DNA of 64,000 bases from an uncultured Ruminococcus sp. (GCA_900543145.1 UQPZ01000007.1:61549-125548); one strand, 5' to 3'. Shown: positions 25,988 through 35,966, numbered from the stretch's first letter. Program-made: numbers and translations. Notes: a model not told the origin generated them from the sequence alone.

Positions 25988-26941
25988 ATGTCAGTAATTA
26001 AGCTGAAACCCGCTTTTAAAGATTACATCTGGGGCGGAACAAGACTGCGCGACGATTTCGGAAAGGACTGCGATTTTGAAAAGGTTGCCGAAAGCTGGGA
26101 GCTTTCATGTCATAAGGACGGAAATTCAATCGTAGCTAACGGCGGATATGCCGGTATGACGCTTACGGAATATATTGAAAAAGCCGGCAGGTCAGTTTTA
26201 GGAACCGACTGTGAGAAATTTGACAGCTTTCCTATTCTCATCAAGCTTATCGACGCTAAGGATAACCTTTCGGTCCAGGTACATCCGAATAACGAATACG
26301 CTCAGAGAGTTGAGGGAGAATACGGTAAAACCGAGATGTGGTATGTTGTCGACTGCGACGAGGGCGCTGAACTGCTCTACGGCTTTAAGCACGAGATCAC
26401 AAAGGAAGAGTTTGCAAACCGTATTGCAGACAATACCCTGCTTGAAGTAACAAACGCCGTTCCTGTAAAAAAAGGCGATGTATTCTTTATTGAGGCAGGA
26501 ACGCTTCACGCTATAGGAAAGGATATCCTCATTGCGGAAATTCAGCAGAATTCAAATACTACATATAGGATCTACGACTACGGCAGAGTCGGCAATGATG
26601 GCAAGCCGAGAGAGCTGCACGTTGAAAAGGCTAAGGACGTAACCGTTCTCGGACCTGCAAAGCAGTATCCAGAAACGCCTGCTGAAGAAAAGGACGGCTA
26701 TAAGATCAAGCTGCTTTCGTCTTGTGAATATTTTACTGCATACAGAGTTGACGTTGAAAGCAAGGCTGTGCTTGAAGCTGATGAAAAATCTTTCAACAGT
26801 ATTCTGGTGCTGGAGGGAGAGCCTGAAATAATTGCCGACGATATTGTCAAAGCGAAAAAGGGCGACAGCATTTTTATATCGGCGGGCACAGGAAAATACA
26901 CAGTTGAGGGCAAGTGCCGATTCGTGCTTACCAAAGTATGA
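25988..26941 (+). CDS. manA: Mannose-6-phosphate isomerase, class I
   Basis: 317 residues, the short bacterial type I form. Zinc-site and active-site motifs are visible: VQVHPNNEYAQ (about 96-106), KTEMWYVVD with the ligand glutamate, and GTLHAIG. The enzyme interconverts mannose-6-phosphate and fructose-6-phosphate. The C-terminal region is a small cupin-like beta domain (ILVLEGEPEI, KKGDSIFISAGTGKYTV). It is followed 98 nt later by a ROK glucokinase, so the two act on hexose phosphates together. A GC-rich hairpin (TGCGGCT/AGCCGCA) lies in the gap but lacks a T run. Confidence 0.93.
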   Translation: MSVIKLKPAFKDYIWGGTRLRDDFGKDCDFEKVAESWELSCHKDGNSIVANGGYAGMTLTEYIEKAGRSVLGTDCEKFDSFPILIKLIDAKDNLSVQVHPNNEYAQRVEGEYGKTEMWYVVDCDEGAELLYGFKHEITKEEFANRIADNTLLEVTNAVPVKKGDVFFIEAGTLHAIGKDILIAEIQQNSNTTYRIYDYGRVGNDGKPRELHVEKAKDVTVLGPAKQYPETPAEEKDGYKIKLLSSCEYFTAYRVDVESKAVLEADEKSFNSILVLEGEPEIIADDIVKAKKGDSIFISAGTGKYTVEGKCRFVLTKV

Positions 26942-27039
26942 CCGACGGAGCATATGCCTGAATCAGATAAATAGGCGCTGCGGCTTTTAACGAGCCGCAC
27001 ACTGAAATATTAATAAACAAGCAAAAGGGAGAATGAAAT

Positions 27040-27993
27040 ATGAAATATTACATAGGTATAGACCTGGGCGGTACAAATATAAAAGCGGGAGTTGTCGACG
27101 AACAGTTCAATATCGTATCTAAGGCTTCCTGCAAAACCAATCTTCCCAGACCCGCTGAAGAGATCTGCAGGGATATGGCTGAAATAGCCCTGAGAGCGGT
27201 AGAACTTGCCGGCCTTACCCTAAACGAAATAGAAAGCGTAGGAATAGGCACTCCGGGGATCGCAAACTCTGCAACGGGAATAATCGAGTATTCAAACAAT
27301 CTGGGCTTCGATAACTTTCCTGTAGTAAAGCTTATGAAAACTCATATTCCGAAGCCCTGCTACGTTGAAAACGACGCTAATGCCGCAGCTTACGGAGAAT
27401 TCGTTGCCGGAGCGGCAAAGGGCGCAAATGACGCAGTATGCATTACTCTCGGAACAGGAGTAGGCGGAGGAATAATCATCAACGGGAAGATATACTCCGG
27501 CTTCAACTTCGCGGGAGCTGAAATAGGACATACGGTAATCGATCCTGACGGCCCGTTATGCACCTGCGGACGAAAGGGCTGCTTCGAGGTGTTTTCCTCA
27601 GCTACAGGACTTGTACGAATGACAAAAGAAGCTATGGAATACAACCGAGGATCTCTTCTCTGGAAGGCTTCTGAAAACGAAGGAAAGGTTTCTGCAAGAA
27701 CCGCCTTCAATGCTATGAGAATGGGCGATACTGCGGCCAAGGCTGTCGTTGACAAATATATAAAATACCTTGCCTGCGGAATAACCAACACTATCAATAT
27801 ATTCCAGCCTGATATTCTCTGTATCGGAGGAGGAGTGTGCAACGAGGGAGATCCGCTGCTGCTTCCTTTGAAGGAACTGGTCGCAAAAGAGGTATACACA
27901 AGAAATTCACCGAAAAACACCGAGATAGTTATAGCTCAGCTCGGGAACGACGCAGGGATCATAGGAGCGGCTTTCCTGGGACTTTCGCATTGA
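27040..27993 (+). CDS. glk: ROK-family glucokinase
   Basis: 317 residues. ATP-binding DLGGTNIKAGVVD at the N terminus, the ENDANAAAYGE catalytic region, GTGVGGGIIINGK and the ROK zinc motif CTCGRKGCFE at about 174-183 are all intact. ROK kinases of this length phosphorylate glucose to glucose-6-phosphate in Gram-positives; other hexoses remain possible. It follows manA and precedes two unknown genes and ilvD. A GGGAG ribosome site lies 8 nt upstream. Confidence 0.9.
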   Translation: MKYYIGIDLGGTNIKAGVVDEQFNIVSKASCKTNLPRPAEEICRDMAEIALRAVELAGLTLNEIESVGIGTPGIANSATGIIEYSNNLGFDNFPVVKLMKTHIPKPCYVENDANAAAYGEFVAGAAKGANDAVCITLGTGVGGGIIINGKIYSGFNFAGAEIGHTVIDPDGPLCTCGRKGCFEVFSSATGLVRMTKEAMEYNRGSLLWKASENEGKVSARTAFNAMRMGDTAAKAVVDKYIKYLACGITNTINIFQPDILCIGGGVCNEGDPLLLPLKELVAKEVYTRNSPKNTEIVIAQLGNDAGIIGAAFLGLSH

Positions 27994-28080
27994 TATGGAT
28001 ATTATTAATGTGAAATTATCACGGCGATGCATACTGAGCTTGCCGAATATGATCTGTTTTAAACCGAAAGGTTTTGAAGT

Positions 28081-28479
28081 ATGAAAAAGCGTCCGATCAT
28101 ATCGGGAATATTCATTTTTGCAATTTTACTGCTGCCGCTGTGCGCATACGTCGAGCATATGCTTGACAGCAGCAAACAAACCGCAGCAACGACCGGAATT
28201 ATGACTGTATTCGGAATCGCTTTTCTGATACGGCAGCTCTATCTTCTGCAAAAAGACAGAGCAAAAATAAACAAGATCAAGGTATATGCAAAGATGATAT
28301 CGGCGCTTTGTGCAGCAGGAATATTCTACATGATATATGCTTATAGATTTTCCTGCGAGCCGCCAGATTGGACGCTGATTCCATTTGTGATAGTTTTATC
28401 GGCAGTATTGCTTCCAAATATTTTCAGCGGATATTTGGATAAAAAGCTCAGAAAAATATTTTCAAAAAATAAGGAGTAA
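28081..28479 (+). CDS. Small four-helix membrane protein, function unknown
   Basis: 132 residues with four predicted membrane segments (about 8-27, 38-58, 72-91 and 100-122) and a lysine-rich C terminus. I recognise no family. It is followed 5 nt later by another unknown gene with a strong AAGGAG site; the two are probably co-translated and may work together. Confidence 0.6.
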   Translation: MKKRPIISGIFIFAILLLPLCAYVEHMLDSSKQTAATTGIMTVFGIAFLIRQLYLLQKDRAKINKIKVYAKMISALCAAGIFYMIYAYRFSCEPPDWTLIPFVIVLSAVLLPNIFSGYLDKKLRKIFSKNKE

Positions 28480-28484
28480 AAATT

Positions 28485-29201
28485 ATGGGATTTTTAGACA
28501 AGCTAACAAAGGTAATTAAAACAGTTGACGAAATACTTGACTCAACTCCGAAAAACAGCGGAGCGGCTGATCCTTCGCCCGTTCAGGATAAAAGCAGGGA
28601 TACAGCAGTCCAAGAGAAAAACAGCGCTTCTTCGATAATGTCCAAGGCAGCTAAAACTCCTGCCCGTATCCTTGAAAGCGGTACGACAGCGGCAAAGCCG
28701 TCCAGACAGGTAAATGAAACGTTTTACGACGGCGAAGACGCAGAGGTCGAGGTCGAATATTCTTTTAAACTCAGCGGGGATTTCCTTCCTCTTGAAAGCG
28801 GAGCAGCAGACGATGTAGATTATATTGCAGAATACCTGCCTTACAGCAATGAGGAATACGGAGATAAGGAATATTCTTCGGACATTCCATACTTTTGTAT
28901 TACATGTGCAGCCGAATATAAAATATCTAATATGATAGCCGAATGCAAGAACGGCGGAACTCCCGAAGATGCCCTTATGTTCCTAAGAGTCAGCGATCTT
29001 GGCGAAAAATTTTATTTTAAGGCTAAAATACAGTTAGGTGAAAATATAATTTATTTCTATGCGCTTGACAAGGGTATAAACTGGGACAACAATTATATCG
29101 GAGTATGGTATAATCCCGACGTTTTAGGAACTCCGCTTGAAAAAAAGCTTATGGCGGCGGTTGACGAAGCGGCGGCAACATATAAGGAAACAGTCTTATA
29201 A
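28485..29201 (+). CDS. Soluble protein of unknown function
   Basis: 238 residues. Residues 1-80 are low-complexity and Lys/Ser/Ala-rich; residues 85-238 form a likely alpha/beta domain (YDGEDAEVEVEYSFKLSG ... YFCITCAAEYKISNMIAEC ... YFYALDKGINWDNNYIGVWY). There is no signal peptide or membrane helix. The beginning GFLDKLTKVIKTVDEILD resembles helices that bind membranes or partner proteins. I cannot assign a family. It is 5 nt after the small membrane protein and 30 nt before ilvD. Confidence 0.6.
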   Translation: MGFLDKLTKVIKTVDEILDSTPKNSGAADPSPVQDKSRDTAVQEKNSASSIMSKAAKTPARILESGTTAAKPSRQVNETFYDGEDAEVEVEYSFKLSGDFLPLESGAADDVDYIAEYLPYSNEEYGDKEYSSDIPYFCITCAAEYKISNMIAECKNGGTPEDALMFLRVSDLGEKFYFKAKIQLGENIIYFYALDKGINWDNNYIGVWYNPDVLGTPLEKKLMAAVDEAAATYKETVL

Positions 29202-29231
29202 ATCAAATTATAATAAAAAGAGGTAATTAAT

Positions 29232-30911
29232 ATGTCAGAATGCAAGGATTGTAATTTTTTCTGCGGCGGAGCGGACAAGGCTCCGCAGAGGTCGCTTTTC
29301 AACGCACTGGGAATGACTAAGGAGGAAATGGAAAGACCGCTGGTAGGTATAGTTTCCTCGTATAACGAAATAGTTCCGGGGCATATGAATATCGACAAAA
29401 TAGTTGAAGCCGTAAAAATGGGCGTTGCAATGGCGGGCGGAACTCCCGTAGTTTTCCCTGCTATCGCCGTATGCGACGGTATCGCTATGGGACATCAGGG
29501 AATGAAATACTCCCTTGTTACACGCGACCTTATCGCCGATTCCACCGAATGCATGGCGCTTGCTCATCACTTTGATGCGCTGGTTATGGTTCCTAACTGC
29601 GACAAAAACGTTCCCGGACTGCTGATGGCGGCGGCGAGAGTAAATGTTCCGACTATATTCGTATCAGGCGGACCTATGCTTGCCGGACGTGTCAAAGGCT
29701 CAAAGACTTCGCTTTCAAGTATGTTTGAAGCGGTAGGAGCGTACAATGCAGGTAAATATTCTATCGAGGACGTTGAAGAATACGAAAACAAGGCCTGCCC
29801 TACCTGCGGAAGCTGCTCGGGTATGTATACCGCAAATTCAATGAACTGCCTTACCGAGGTTCTTGGAATGGGGCTTAGAGGAAACGGAACTATTCCGGCA
29901 GTATATTCCGAAAGACTTAAGCTTGCAAAACACGCAGGAATGCAGGTAATGGAGCTTTACAGAAAGAATATCAGACCGAGGGATATAATGACCAAGGAAG
30001 CGTTTATCAACGCAATTACTGCTGATATGGCGCTCGGCTGTTCTACCAACTCTATGCTTCATCTGCCGGCGATCGCCCATGAATGCGGAATAGAGCTTGA
30101 TCTTGACTTTGTTAACGAGATCTCAAAAAGAACGCCTAATATCTGTCATCTTGCTCCTGCCGGACATACATATATGGAGGATCTTAACGAAGCGGGCGGC
30201 GTTTACGCTGTTCTCGGCGAGCTTAACAAGAAATCACTTATCAATACGGACTGCATGACCTGCACGGGAAAAACCGTAGGAGAAAATATCAAGGGTGCTG
30301 TAAACAAGGATTCGGATATTATCAGACCGATAGATAAGCCTTACTCAGAAACCGGCGGTATAGCAGTTCTTAAAGGAAACCTCGCTCCCGATACCTGCGT
30401 TGTAAAGCGTTCGGCTGTTGCACCTGAAATGCTTGTTCACGAAGGCCCTGCAAGAGTATTTGACTGCGAGGAGGACGCTATTGAAGCTATCAGAGGCGGA
30501 AAGATCGTTGACGGCGACGTTGTCGTAATACGCTATGAAGGCCCTAAGGGAGGCCCCGGAATGAGAGAAATGCTTAATCCGACCTCGGCTATAGCGGGAA
30601 TGGGTCTCGGCTCTACAGTAGCGCTTATTACCGACGGACGTTTCAGCGGCGCTACAAGAGGTGCGGCTATCGGACACGTTTCCCCTGAAGCGGCGGTAGG
30701 CGGTCCTATTGCGTTGGTTGAGGAGGGAGATATTATATCAATAGATATTCCTGCAAATACAATTAACGTAAAGCTTTCTGACGAAGAACTGGCTGCAAGA
30801 AGAGCACAGTGGAAGCCGAGAGAGCCTAAGATCACTACAGGCTACTTAGCAAGATACGCTTCACTGGTAACCTCCGGAAACAGAGGAGCGGTTCTTGAGA
30901 TAAATAAATAA
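29232..30911 (+). CDS. ilvD: Dihydroxy-acid dehydratase IlvD
   Basis: 559 residues, full length. The iron-sulfur cysteines lie in NCDKNVPG and CPTCGSCSGMYTANSMNCL; the C-terminal motif ITDGRFSGATRGAAIGHVSPEAA is the family signature. The enzyme makes 2-keto acids for valine, leucine and isoleucine synthesis. An extra CKDCNFFCGG at the N terminus has three cysteines beyond the usual start; whether it binds a metal is unclear. No T-box or leader peptide for branched-chain amino acids is visible in the 30 nt before it, so it may be read through from the upstream genes. Confidence 0.95.
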   Translation: MSECKDCNFFCGGADKAPQRSLFNALGMTKEEMERPLVGIVSSYNEIVPGHMNIDKIVEAVKMGVAMAGGTPVVFPAIAVCDGIAMGHQGMKYSLVTRDLIADSTECMALAHHFDALVMVPNCDKNVPGLLMAAARVNVPTIFVSGGPMLAGRVKGSKTSLSSMFEAVGAYNAGKYSIEDVEEYENKACPTCGSCSGMYTANSMNCLTEVLGMGLRGNGTIPAVYSERLKLAKHAGMQVMELYRKNIRPRDIMTKEAFINAITADMALGCSTNSMLHLPAIAHECGIELDLDFVNEISKRTPNICHLAPAGHTYMEDLNEAGGVYAVLGELNKKSLINTDCMTCTGKTVGENIKGAVNKDSDIIRPIDKPYSETGGIAVLKGNLAPDTCVVKRSAVAPEMLVHEGPARVFDCEEDAIEAIRGGKIVDGDVVVIRYEGPKGGPGMREMLNPTSAIAGMGLGSTVALITDGRFSGATRGAAIGHVSPEAAVGGPIALVEEGDIISIDIPANTINVKLSDEELAARRAQWKPREPKITTGYLARYASLVTSGNRGAVLEINK

Positions 30912-30970
30912 TAATCCTTAAAACCGGCATTGTAATTTTATCTCCGGAAATTTGAAAGGACGGAATTTTT

Positions 30971-31486
30971 ATGGTAAAGAAGATCGTACAGTTCCTTTTG
31001 CTCCTGATTTTTATAGCATTTGTCATATGCGCCGTTATCGTAGGCAGCTATATGCTTAATCACCCCGCTACCGACGGCGATACCAGAACGCTTATTTCAG
31101 GCGCATGGTATGATGACGACAAAAACGTAGCCATGACTTTCGACGAAAACAGTAAGTTCAAGATACTGCATATCGACGATGAAAGCGTTATCGCAGAGGG
31201 CTATTTCAAGGTAGATGAGGACGCAAGGAAAATAAAGCTTTTTATTCTGCCTGGAAACCATTCGCCTGAATTTGACAAGGCGATGGATTTTAAGTTCTTC
31301 GCTCAGATCTCCTATACTGACCTTAACGACCCGTCAGCTGACAAGGAGGCCTCGGAGCAGGAAAAGAGCAAGCCTTGTACGGCAACATTTCTTATAAACG
31401 GCTCAAACAAAATATACGACTGTGAAATGCCGGAAAAGACCCTTGATCTTTATTCAAAGGGCAAAAAATTCGAGGAAAAGAAATAA
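30971..31486 (+). CDS. Membrane-anchored protein of unknown function, upstream of pyrC
   Basis: 171 residues. One N-terminal membrane segment (IVQFLLLLIFIAFVICAVIVGSY) and a small outside beta domain (LISGAWYDDDKNVAMTFDENSKF) of a lipocalin-like or DUF-type pattern; no cysteine follows the anchor, so it is not a lipoprotein. Its stop overlaps the pyrC start by one base (TAATG), so it belongs to the pyr transcript. No known pyrimidine role. Confidence 0.62.
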   Translation: MVKKIVQFLLLLIFIAFVICAVIVGSYMLNHPATDGDTRTLISGAWYDDDKNVAMTFDENSKFKILHIDDESVIAEGYFKVDEDARKIKLFILPGNHSPEFDKAMDFKFFAQISYTDLNDPSADKEASEQEKSKPCTATFLINGSNKIYDCEMPEKTLDLYSKGKKFEEKK

Positions 31487-32754
31487 TGAAGCTTTTAATT
31501 AAAAACGTATGGGCGGCAGACCCTCAGGCAGAGCTTAACAGTATAACGGATATTCTCGCCGAGGACGGAGTTATTAAGGAGATCGGAAAAATATCCTGTG
31601 AAGCGGACAGAATAATCGACGGACATTCAAAGCTGGCAGCTATTCCCGGACTATTCGATATGCACGTTCACTTCCGTGATCCGGGGCTTACCTATAAGGA
31701 GGATATTATAACCGGTGCAGACGCCGCAAAAGCGGGAGGAGTAACCGGCGTGCTGCTTATGCCCAATACAAAGCCTGCCTGCGACAATCCCGAAACTGCT
31801 GAATATATTCTGACAAAAGGCAGTCAGACGGGAATCAATATTTACACCTCGGCTTGTATTACAAAGGGTATGCAGAGCGGCGAGCTGTGCGATTACGAAG
31901 CCTTGAAACAGGCCGGAGTAATTGCCGTTACCGACGATGGACGGCCCGTTGAAAATGCGGAGCTTATGAGAAAGGCGCTGGAGCTTTCAAATGAAAACGG
32001 GCTGACCGTGCTTTCGCACTGTGAAGATCTGAAAATAATAAACGGCGGAATAATAAACAAGGGCGAAGTGTCCAAAAAATTGGGCGTCAAAGGAATGGAC
32101 AGAGCGTCTGAGGACTATATTACCGCAAGGGAAATTGCGCTTGCGGCTTCCTGCGGGGCGCATATCCATATCTGCCACGTTTCGACATACGGTTCGGTAA
32201 ATATTATACGGGCGGCAAAGCGTGACGGAGTAAATGTAACCTGTGAAACCGCACCGCATTACTTTACCTATACTGACGAAAAGCTGCTGAGCCGCGACGC
32301 AGACTACAGAATGTCACCGCCGCTGAGAACCGAAAAGGACAGGCAGGCTATAGAGGAAGCATTGCTTGACGGAACTATAGACTGTATTATTACAGATCAT
32401 GCTCCCCATTCGGCAGAGGAAAAGGCGGATTTTGAAAAAGCGCCAAACGGAGTTGTGGGACTTGAGACCTCTCTTGCCGTAACGCTTACAGAACTTTATC
32501 ATACCGGGAAGTGCGGACTGGACAGAATATCCGAGCTTATGTCGGTCAATCCCAGAAAGATCCTAAAGCTCAGACCTGTAAAGATAGCTGTCGGAGAGCC
32601 ATGCGAGCTTTGCATTTTCGACCCTGAGTTTGAATGGACGGTAGAGCCGGAAAAGCTTCATTCAAAATCAAAGAATACAGTATTCAAGGGAGAAAAGCTC
32701 AAAGGAAAAGTATTCTTTACAGTCTGCGGCGGCAAAGTCGTTTACGAGCTGTAA
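31486..32754 (+). CDS. pyrC: Dihydroorotase, type I
   Basis: 422 residues. Zinc-binding DMHVHFRDPG (H60, H62), the later histidines in LSHCED and HICHVSTYG, and the catalytic TDHAPHS are present, as in class I dihydroorotases. It closes carbamoyl aspartate to dihydroorotate in pyrimidine synthesis. The carbamylated-lysine position of the larger classes is not evident here, as in many bacterial type I enzymes. It is followed 57 nt later by pyrF. Confidence 0.92.
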   Translation: MKLLIKNVWAADPQAELNSITDILAEDGVIKEIGKISCEADRIIDGHSKLAAIPGLFDMHVHFRDPGLTYKEDIITGADAAKAGGVTGVLLMPNTKPACDNPETAEYILTKGSQTGINIYTSACITKGMQSGELCDYEALKQAGVIAVTDDGRPVENAELMRKALELSNENGLTVLSHCEDLKIINGGIINKGEVSKKLGVKGMDRASEDYITAREIALAASCGAHIHICHVSTYGSVNIIRAAKRDGVNVTCETAPHYFTYTDEKLLSRDADYRMSPPLRTEKDRQAIEEALLDGTIDCIITDHAPHSAEEKADFEKAPNGVVGLETSLAVTLTELYHTGKCGLDRISELMSVNPRKILKLRPVKIAVGEPCELCIFDPEFEWTVEPEKLHSKSKNTVFKGEKLKGKVFFTVCGGKVVYEL

Positions 32755-32811
32755 CAGTGTTATCATGATATAATCAATTGATGATAGGCTTAATTTGAAA
32801 GGAAGATGAAA

Positions 32812-33747
32812 ATGTCATTTGACAGACTTATTGAAAATATTGTAAAGACTCAGAACCCGTCGGTAGTGGGACTTGACCCGAAGCTTGAGTATATTCCGTC
32901 ATTTATTACAGACAAAAAGGTTAAAAAGTACGGAAAGACCCTTAAAGCAGCGGCAAAAGCTATACTTGAGTTCAACAAGAGCATTATTGACGAGATACAC
33001 GACATCTGCCCTGCAATAAAGCCTCAGGCGGCCTATTATGAAATGTACGGCTACGAGGGAGTCAAGACCTTATATAAAACTATCCAGTACGCTCAGGAAA
33101 ACGGTATGTTCGTTATGACAGACGGAAAGCGCAACGATATAGGCGCAACTATGGACGCTTATGCGACGGCTCATCTTGGCTTTACAGAAGTATGCGGAGA
33201 AGAAATTCCTGCTTTCGGAGCTGACGCTCTTACTGTAAACGGATACCTGGGAACTGACGGGATCTCACCTCTGCTTGAAAAATGCAGATCCTATGATAAG
33301 GGAATTTTCGTTTTGGTGAAGACCTCGAACAAGTCGTCGGGTGAATTGCAGGATCTGATGATCGGAAATAAAACAGTTTACGCCACAATGGGCGATATGT
33401 GCGAAAAATGGGGCGTTGAGGTCATGGGTAAGTACGGCTACAGCGGCGTTGGAGCAGTTGTCGGCGCAACCTATCCCGAACAGCTTGCTGAAATGAGAGC
33501 GGCGCTTCCTCACACCTTTTTCCTTGTTCCCGGCTACGGCGCTCAGGGCGGCGGCGCTCAGGGCGTTGCAAAGGGCTTTGACGCTAACGGCTTAGGCGCT
33601 ATCGTTAATTCTTCCCGTGCGGTAATGTGCGCATACAAAAAGGAGGAGTGCGACGAGCATGACTTTGCAAAGGCAGCAAGACGTGAGGTTATCAGAATGA
33701 AAGAGGATATTATTTCTTATCTGCCTAAAATAGCGCTTCCGGAATAA
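32812..33747 (+). CDS. pyrF: Orotidine 5'-phosphate decarboxylase, long (type 2) form
   Basis: 311 residues from the ATG at 32812; AAAGGA lies 8 nt before it, whereas the ATG six bases upstream would touch the ribosome site. The catalytic D-K-x2-D motif is DGKRNDIG, and NSSRAVM near the C terminus holds the phosphate-binding arginine. The type 2 form is longer than E. coli PyrF. It makes UMP, the last step of the de novo pathway. A terminator 6 nt past the stop closes this unit. Confidence 0.93.
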   Translation: MSFDRLIENIVKTQNPSVVGLDPKLEYIPSFITDKKVKKYGKTLKAAAKAILEFNKSIIDEIHDICPAIKPQAAYYEMYGYEGVKTLYKTIQYAQENGMFVMTDGKRNDIGATMDAYATAHLGFTEVCGEEIPAFGADALTVNGYLGTDGISPLLEKCRSYDKGIFVLVKTSNKSSGELQDLMIGNKTVYATMGDMCEKWGVEVMGKYGYSGVGAVVGATYPEQLAEMRAALPHTFFLVPGYGAQGGGAQGVAKGFDANGLGAIVNSSRAVMCAYKKEECDEHDFAKAARREVIRMKEDIISYLPKIALPE

Positions 33748-33752
33748 AATTT

Positions 33753-33784
33753 ACGCAGGCGAGGAATGCTCAGCCTGCGTTTTG
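33753..33784 (+). terminator. Intrinsic terminator after pyrF
   Basis: Perfect 8-bp stem ACGCAGGC (33753-33760) with GCCTGCGT (33773-33780), 12-nt loop, then TTT. It separates pyrC-pyrF from pyrK-pyrD, so the two halves of the pathway are probably transcribed separately. Confidence 0.78.
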
Positions 33785-33845
33785 GTTTGATAAAATCTCT
33801 GATAGGGCATATTGTTTTATTTACAAATAGAATACGGAACAAATT

Positions 33846-34172
33846 ATGAAAAATAAGATTTCATTAATACTGAATTTCATGCTCTCAAGCCTAATTGCAT
33901 TTTCATTACCTGTTGCCTCCGGAATTATTTTTATGAATATAACCGGTCATTCCAAAGGTTACGGCTACGATTTACGTGATGAAAAAGACATATCAGTTTT
34001 GTTTGGCTGCTTTGAGCTTATAATATTACTTACGGTAGCCACTTCTTCTAACGTCTATTTGTTCAAGAGAATCAGCAAAAAAGGAAAGCTGATTACATCA
34101 CTCACGGTATTGTTTTTTGCAGCACTGTTCGCTTTATGTATATATCTTATCGGAGGTTGGAATGAATTCTGA
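33846..34172 (+). CDS. Small membrane protein between pyrF and pyrK, function unknown
   Basis: 108 residues with three membrane segments (about 8-32, 51-72, 85-103) and a short outside loop GHSKGYGYDLRDEKD. There is no recognisable ribosome site before the ATG and no known family. The reading frame is intact and has normal composition, so it is probably real, but it has no evident link to pyrimidine synthesis. Confidence 0.45.
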   Translation: MKNKISLILNFMLSSLIAFSLPVASGIIFMNITGHSKGYGYDLRDEKDISVLFGCFELIILLTVATSSNVYLFKRISKKGKLITSLTVLFFAALFALCIYLIGGWNEF

Positions 34173-34233
34173 AAAGCCTTTAATAACACAACATCAGACA
34201 TAAAAGTAAATCATATATGGAAGGAATGATATA

Positions 34234-35004
34234 ATGTACAGACAAGGCAAATATCCGATTGTTGAAAAAGCTGCCATTGCAAAAGGAGTTTTCGACCTGA
34301 CGGTTAAATGTCCTGAAATTGCGGCTGACGCTGAGGCAGGTCAGTTTGCACAGATCACTGCCGAGGGATTTTTCCTGCGCAGACCTATTTCTATCTGCGA
34401 TATTGATAAGATAAACGGAACTATCCGCTTTGTTTTTGAAGTAAGAGGCCACGGAACTGAGAAAATTTCCGAGCTAAACAAGGGAGATCTGATTGATATT
34501 ATCGCTCCTTTAGGCAAGGGCTTTAAGGTTATCGAGGGCGGTACAGCTGTCTGCATAGGCGGAGGGATCGGCACTCCTCCTATGGTGGGAATTGCTAAGG
34601 CTTACGGCGAAAACGCCACCGTTATCAGCGGCTTCAGAACCTCCTCAATTGCAATTTTGCAGGACGATTTCAAGGCGCTCGGAGCTGAAACTATTCTCTG
34701 CACAGACGACGGCTCGGCAGGTATTCACGGCTTTGTTACCGAGGCTCTAAAGACCTGTCTTGAATCTAAAAAGCCGAATATTATTTATGCCTGCGGTCCT
34801 ATGCCGATGCTTAAAGGTATCGTTGACATAGCTGAAAAATACGGCATTGAAACGCAGGTTTCGCTTGAACAGCGAATGGCTTGCGGCGTGGGTGCGTGTC
34901 TTGGCTGCGTATGCAGAACCGTAAAAAACGGCAAAGAAATTTACTCGCACGTCTGCAAGGACGGTCCGGTTTTTGACAGCAAGGAGGTAGATCTCAATGG
35001 CTGA
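34234..35004 (+). CDS. pyrK: Dihydroorotate dehydrogenase electron-transfer subunit PyrK
   Basis: 256 residues. FAD-binding RRPISICDI (about 50-58), NAD-binding GGGIGTPPMVG, and the 2Fe-2S cysteines in ACGVGACLGCVCR plus a later HVCKDGPVF are intact. PyrK passes electrons from dihydroorotate via PyrD to NAD. The stop region overlaps pyrD by 8 nt, coupling the two subunits. Confidence 0.93.
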   Translation: MYRQGKYPIVEKAAIAKGVFDLTVKCPEIAADAEAGQFAQITAEGFFLRRPISICDIDKINGTIRFVFEVRGHGTEKISELNKGDLIDIIAPLGKGFKVIEGGTAVCIGGGIGTPPMVGIAKAYGENATVISGFRTSSIAILQDDFKALGAETILCTDDGSAGIHGFVTEALKTCLESKKPNIIYACGPMPMLKGIVDIAEKYGIETQVSLEQRMACGVGACLGCVCRTVKNGKEIYSHVCKDGPVFDSKEVDLNG

Positions 35005-35908
35005 TCTGAGAGTCAACGTTGCAGGCGTAGAGTTTAAAAACCCTGTAATCCCTGCAAGCGGAGCGTTCGGCTACGGACGTGAATATGAAAAATTTTATCC
35101 CCTTTCAAGGCTTGGCGGTATCTCGGTAAAAGGTACGACTCTTCATGAACGTCAGGGAAATCCGGGACCGAGAATTGCCGAAACTCCCTCGGGAATGCTC
35201 AATTCCGTAGGACTTCAAAACGGCGGCGTGGAAAAATTTCTTAAATATGAGCTTCCTAATCTTGTCACAAAGGAAACAAGGATCGTTGCAAATATTGCAG
35301 GCTCAACCGTGGAGGAATGCGCCGAGCTGGCGGCAATGCTCAACGGCACGGCTGTCGATATGATCGAGCTTAACATTTCCTGCCCTAACGTAAAGCAGGG
35401 CGGCGCAGCCTTTGGAACCGACTGCACCGTTGCAGGTCAGGTAACAAAGGCGGTAAGGGACGCTTCAGAAAAGCCTCTTATGGTCAAGCTTTCGCCAAAT
35501 GTAACAAGTATTGTAGACATTGCAAAATCTGTTGAGGCTAACGGAGCGGACGCTGTTTCGCTTATAAACACTCTGCTGGGCATGAGAATCGACATCAAAA
35601 CCCGCAGACCTATTCTTAAAAACAATGTCGGCGGACTGTCTGGACCTGCGGTATTCCCCGTTGCGGTAAGAATGGTATGGCAGGTTGCAAATGCCGTAAG
35701 CATTCCCGTTGTCGGAATGGGCGGAATTGCCGGCTATGAGGATGCTGTTGAAATGATGATGGCGGGAGCAAGCGCTGTCCAGGTAGGTGCGGCGATTTTC
35801 TCAAACCCGTACGCACCGATTGAAATAATCGACGGAATGAACAAATGGTGCAATGATAACGGAGTAAAAAGCATCACCGAGATCGTTGGAACGGTCAGAC
35901 CTTGGTAG
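34997..35908 (+). CDS. pyrD: Dihydroorotate dehydrogenase catalytic subunit, class 1B
   Basis: 303 residues. The catalytic cysteine is in ELNISCPNVKQGG, as in class 1B enzymes; FMN-binding GNPGPRIAETPSGMLNS and VGMGGIAGYEDAVEMMMAGA are present. It oxidises dihydroorotate to orotate together with PyrK. AGGAGG lies within pyrK, 9 nt before the start. A strong terminator follows 60 nt later. Confidence 0.94.
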   Translation: MADLRVNVAGVEFKNPVIPASGAFGYGREYEKFYPLSRLGGISVKGTTLHERQGNPGPRIAETPSGMLNSVGLQNGGVEKFLKYELPNLVTKETRIVANIAGSTVEECAELAAMLNGTAVDMIELNISCPNVKQGGAAFGTDCTVAGQVTKAVRDASEKPLMVKLSPNVTSIVDIAKSVEANGADAVSLINTLLGMRIDIKTRRPILKNNVGGLSGPAVFPVAVRMVWQVANAVSIPVVGMGGIAGYEDAVEMMMAGASAVQVGAAIFSNPYAPIEIIDGMNKWCNDNGVKSITEIVGTVRPW

Positions 35909-35966
35909 CAGCGGCATATTTACGGAGCATTTCTGCTTAAAATTCGCCGAAACCTTAATAAATATA

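Noticed and set aside
29202..29231. T-box or leader attenuator before ilvD
   Set aside because: The gap is only 30 nt and holds just a ribosome site.
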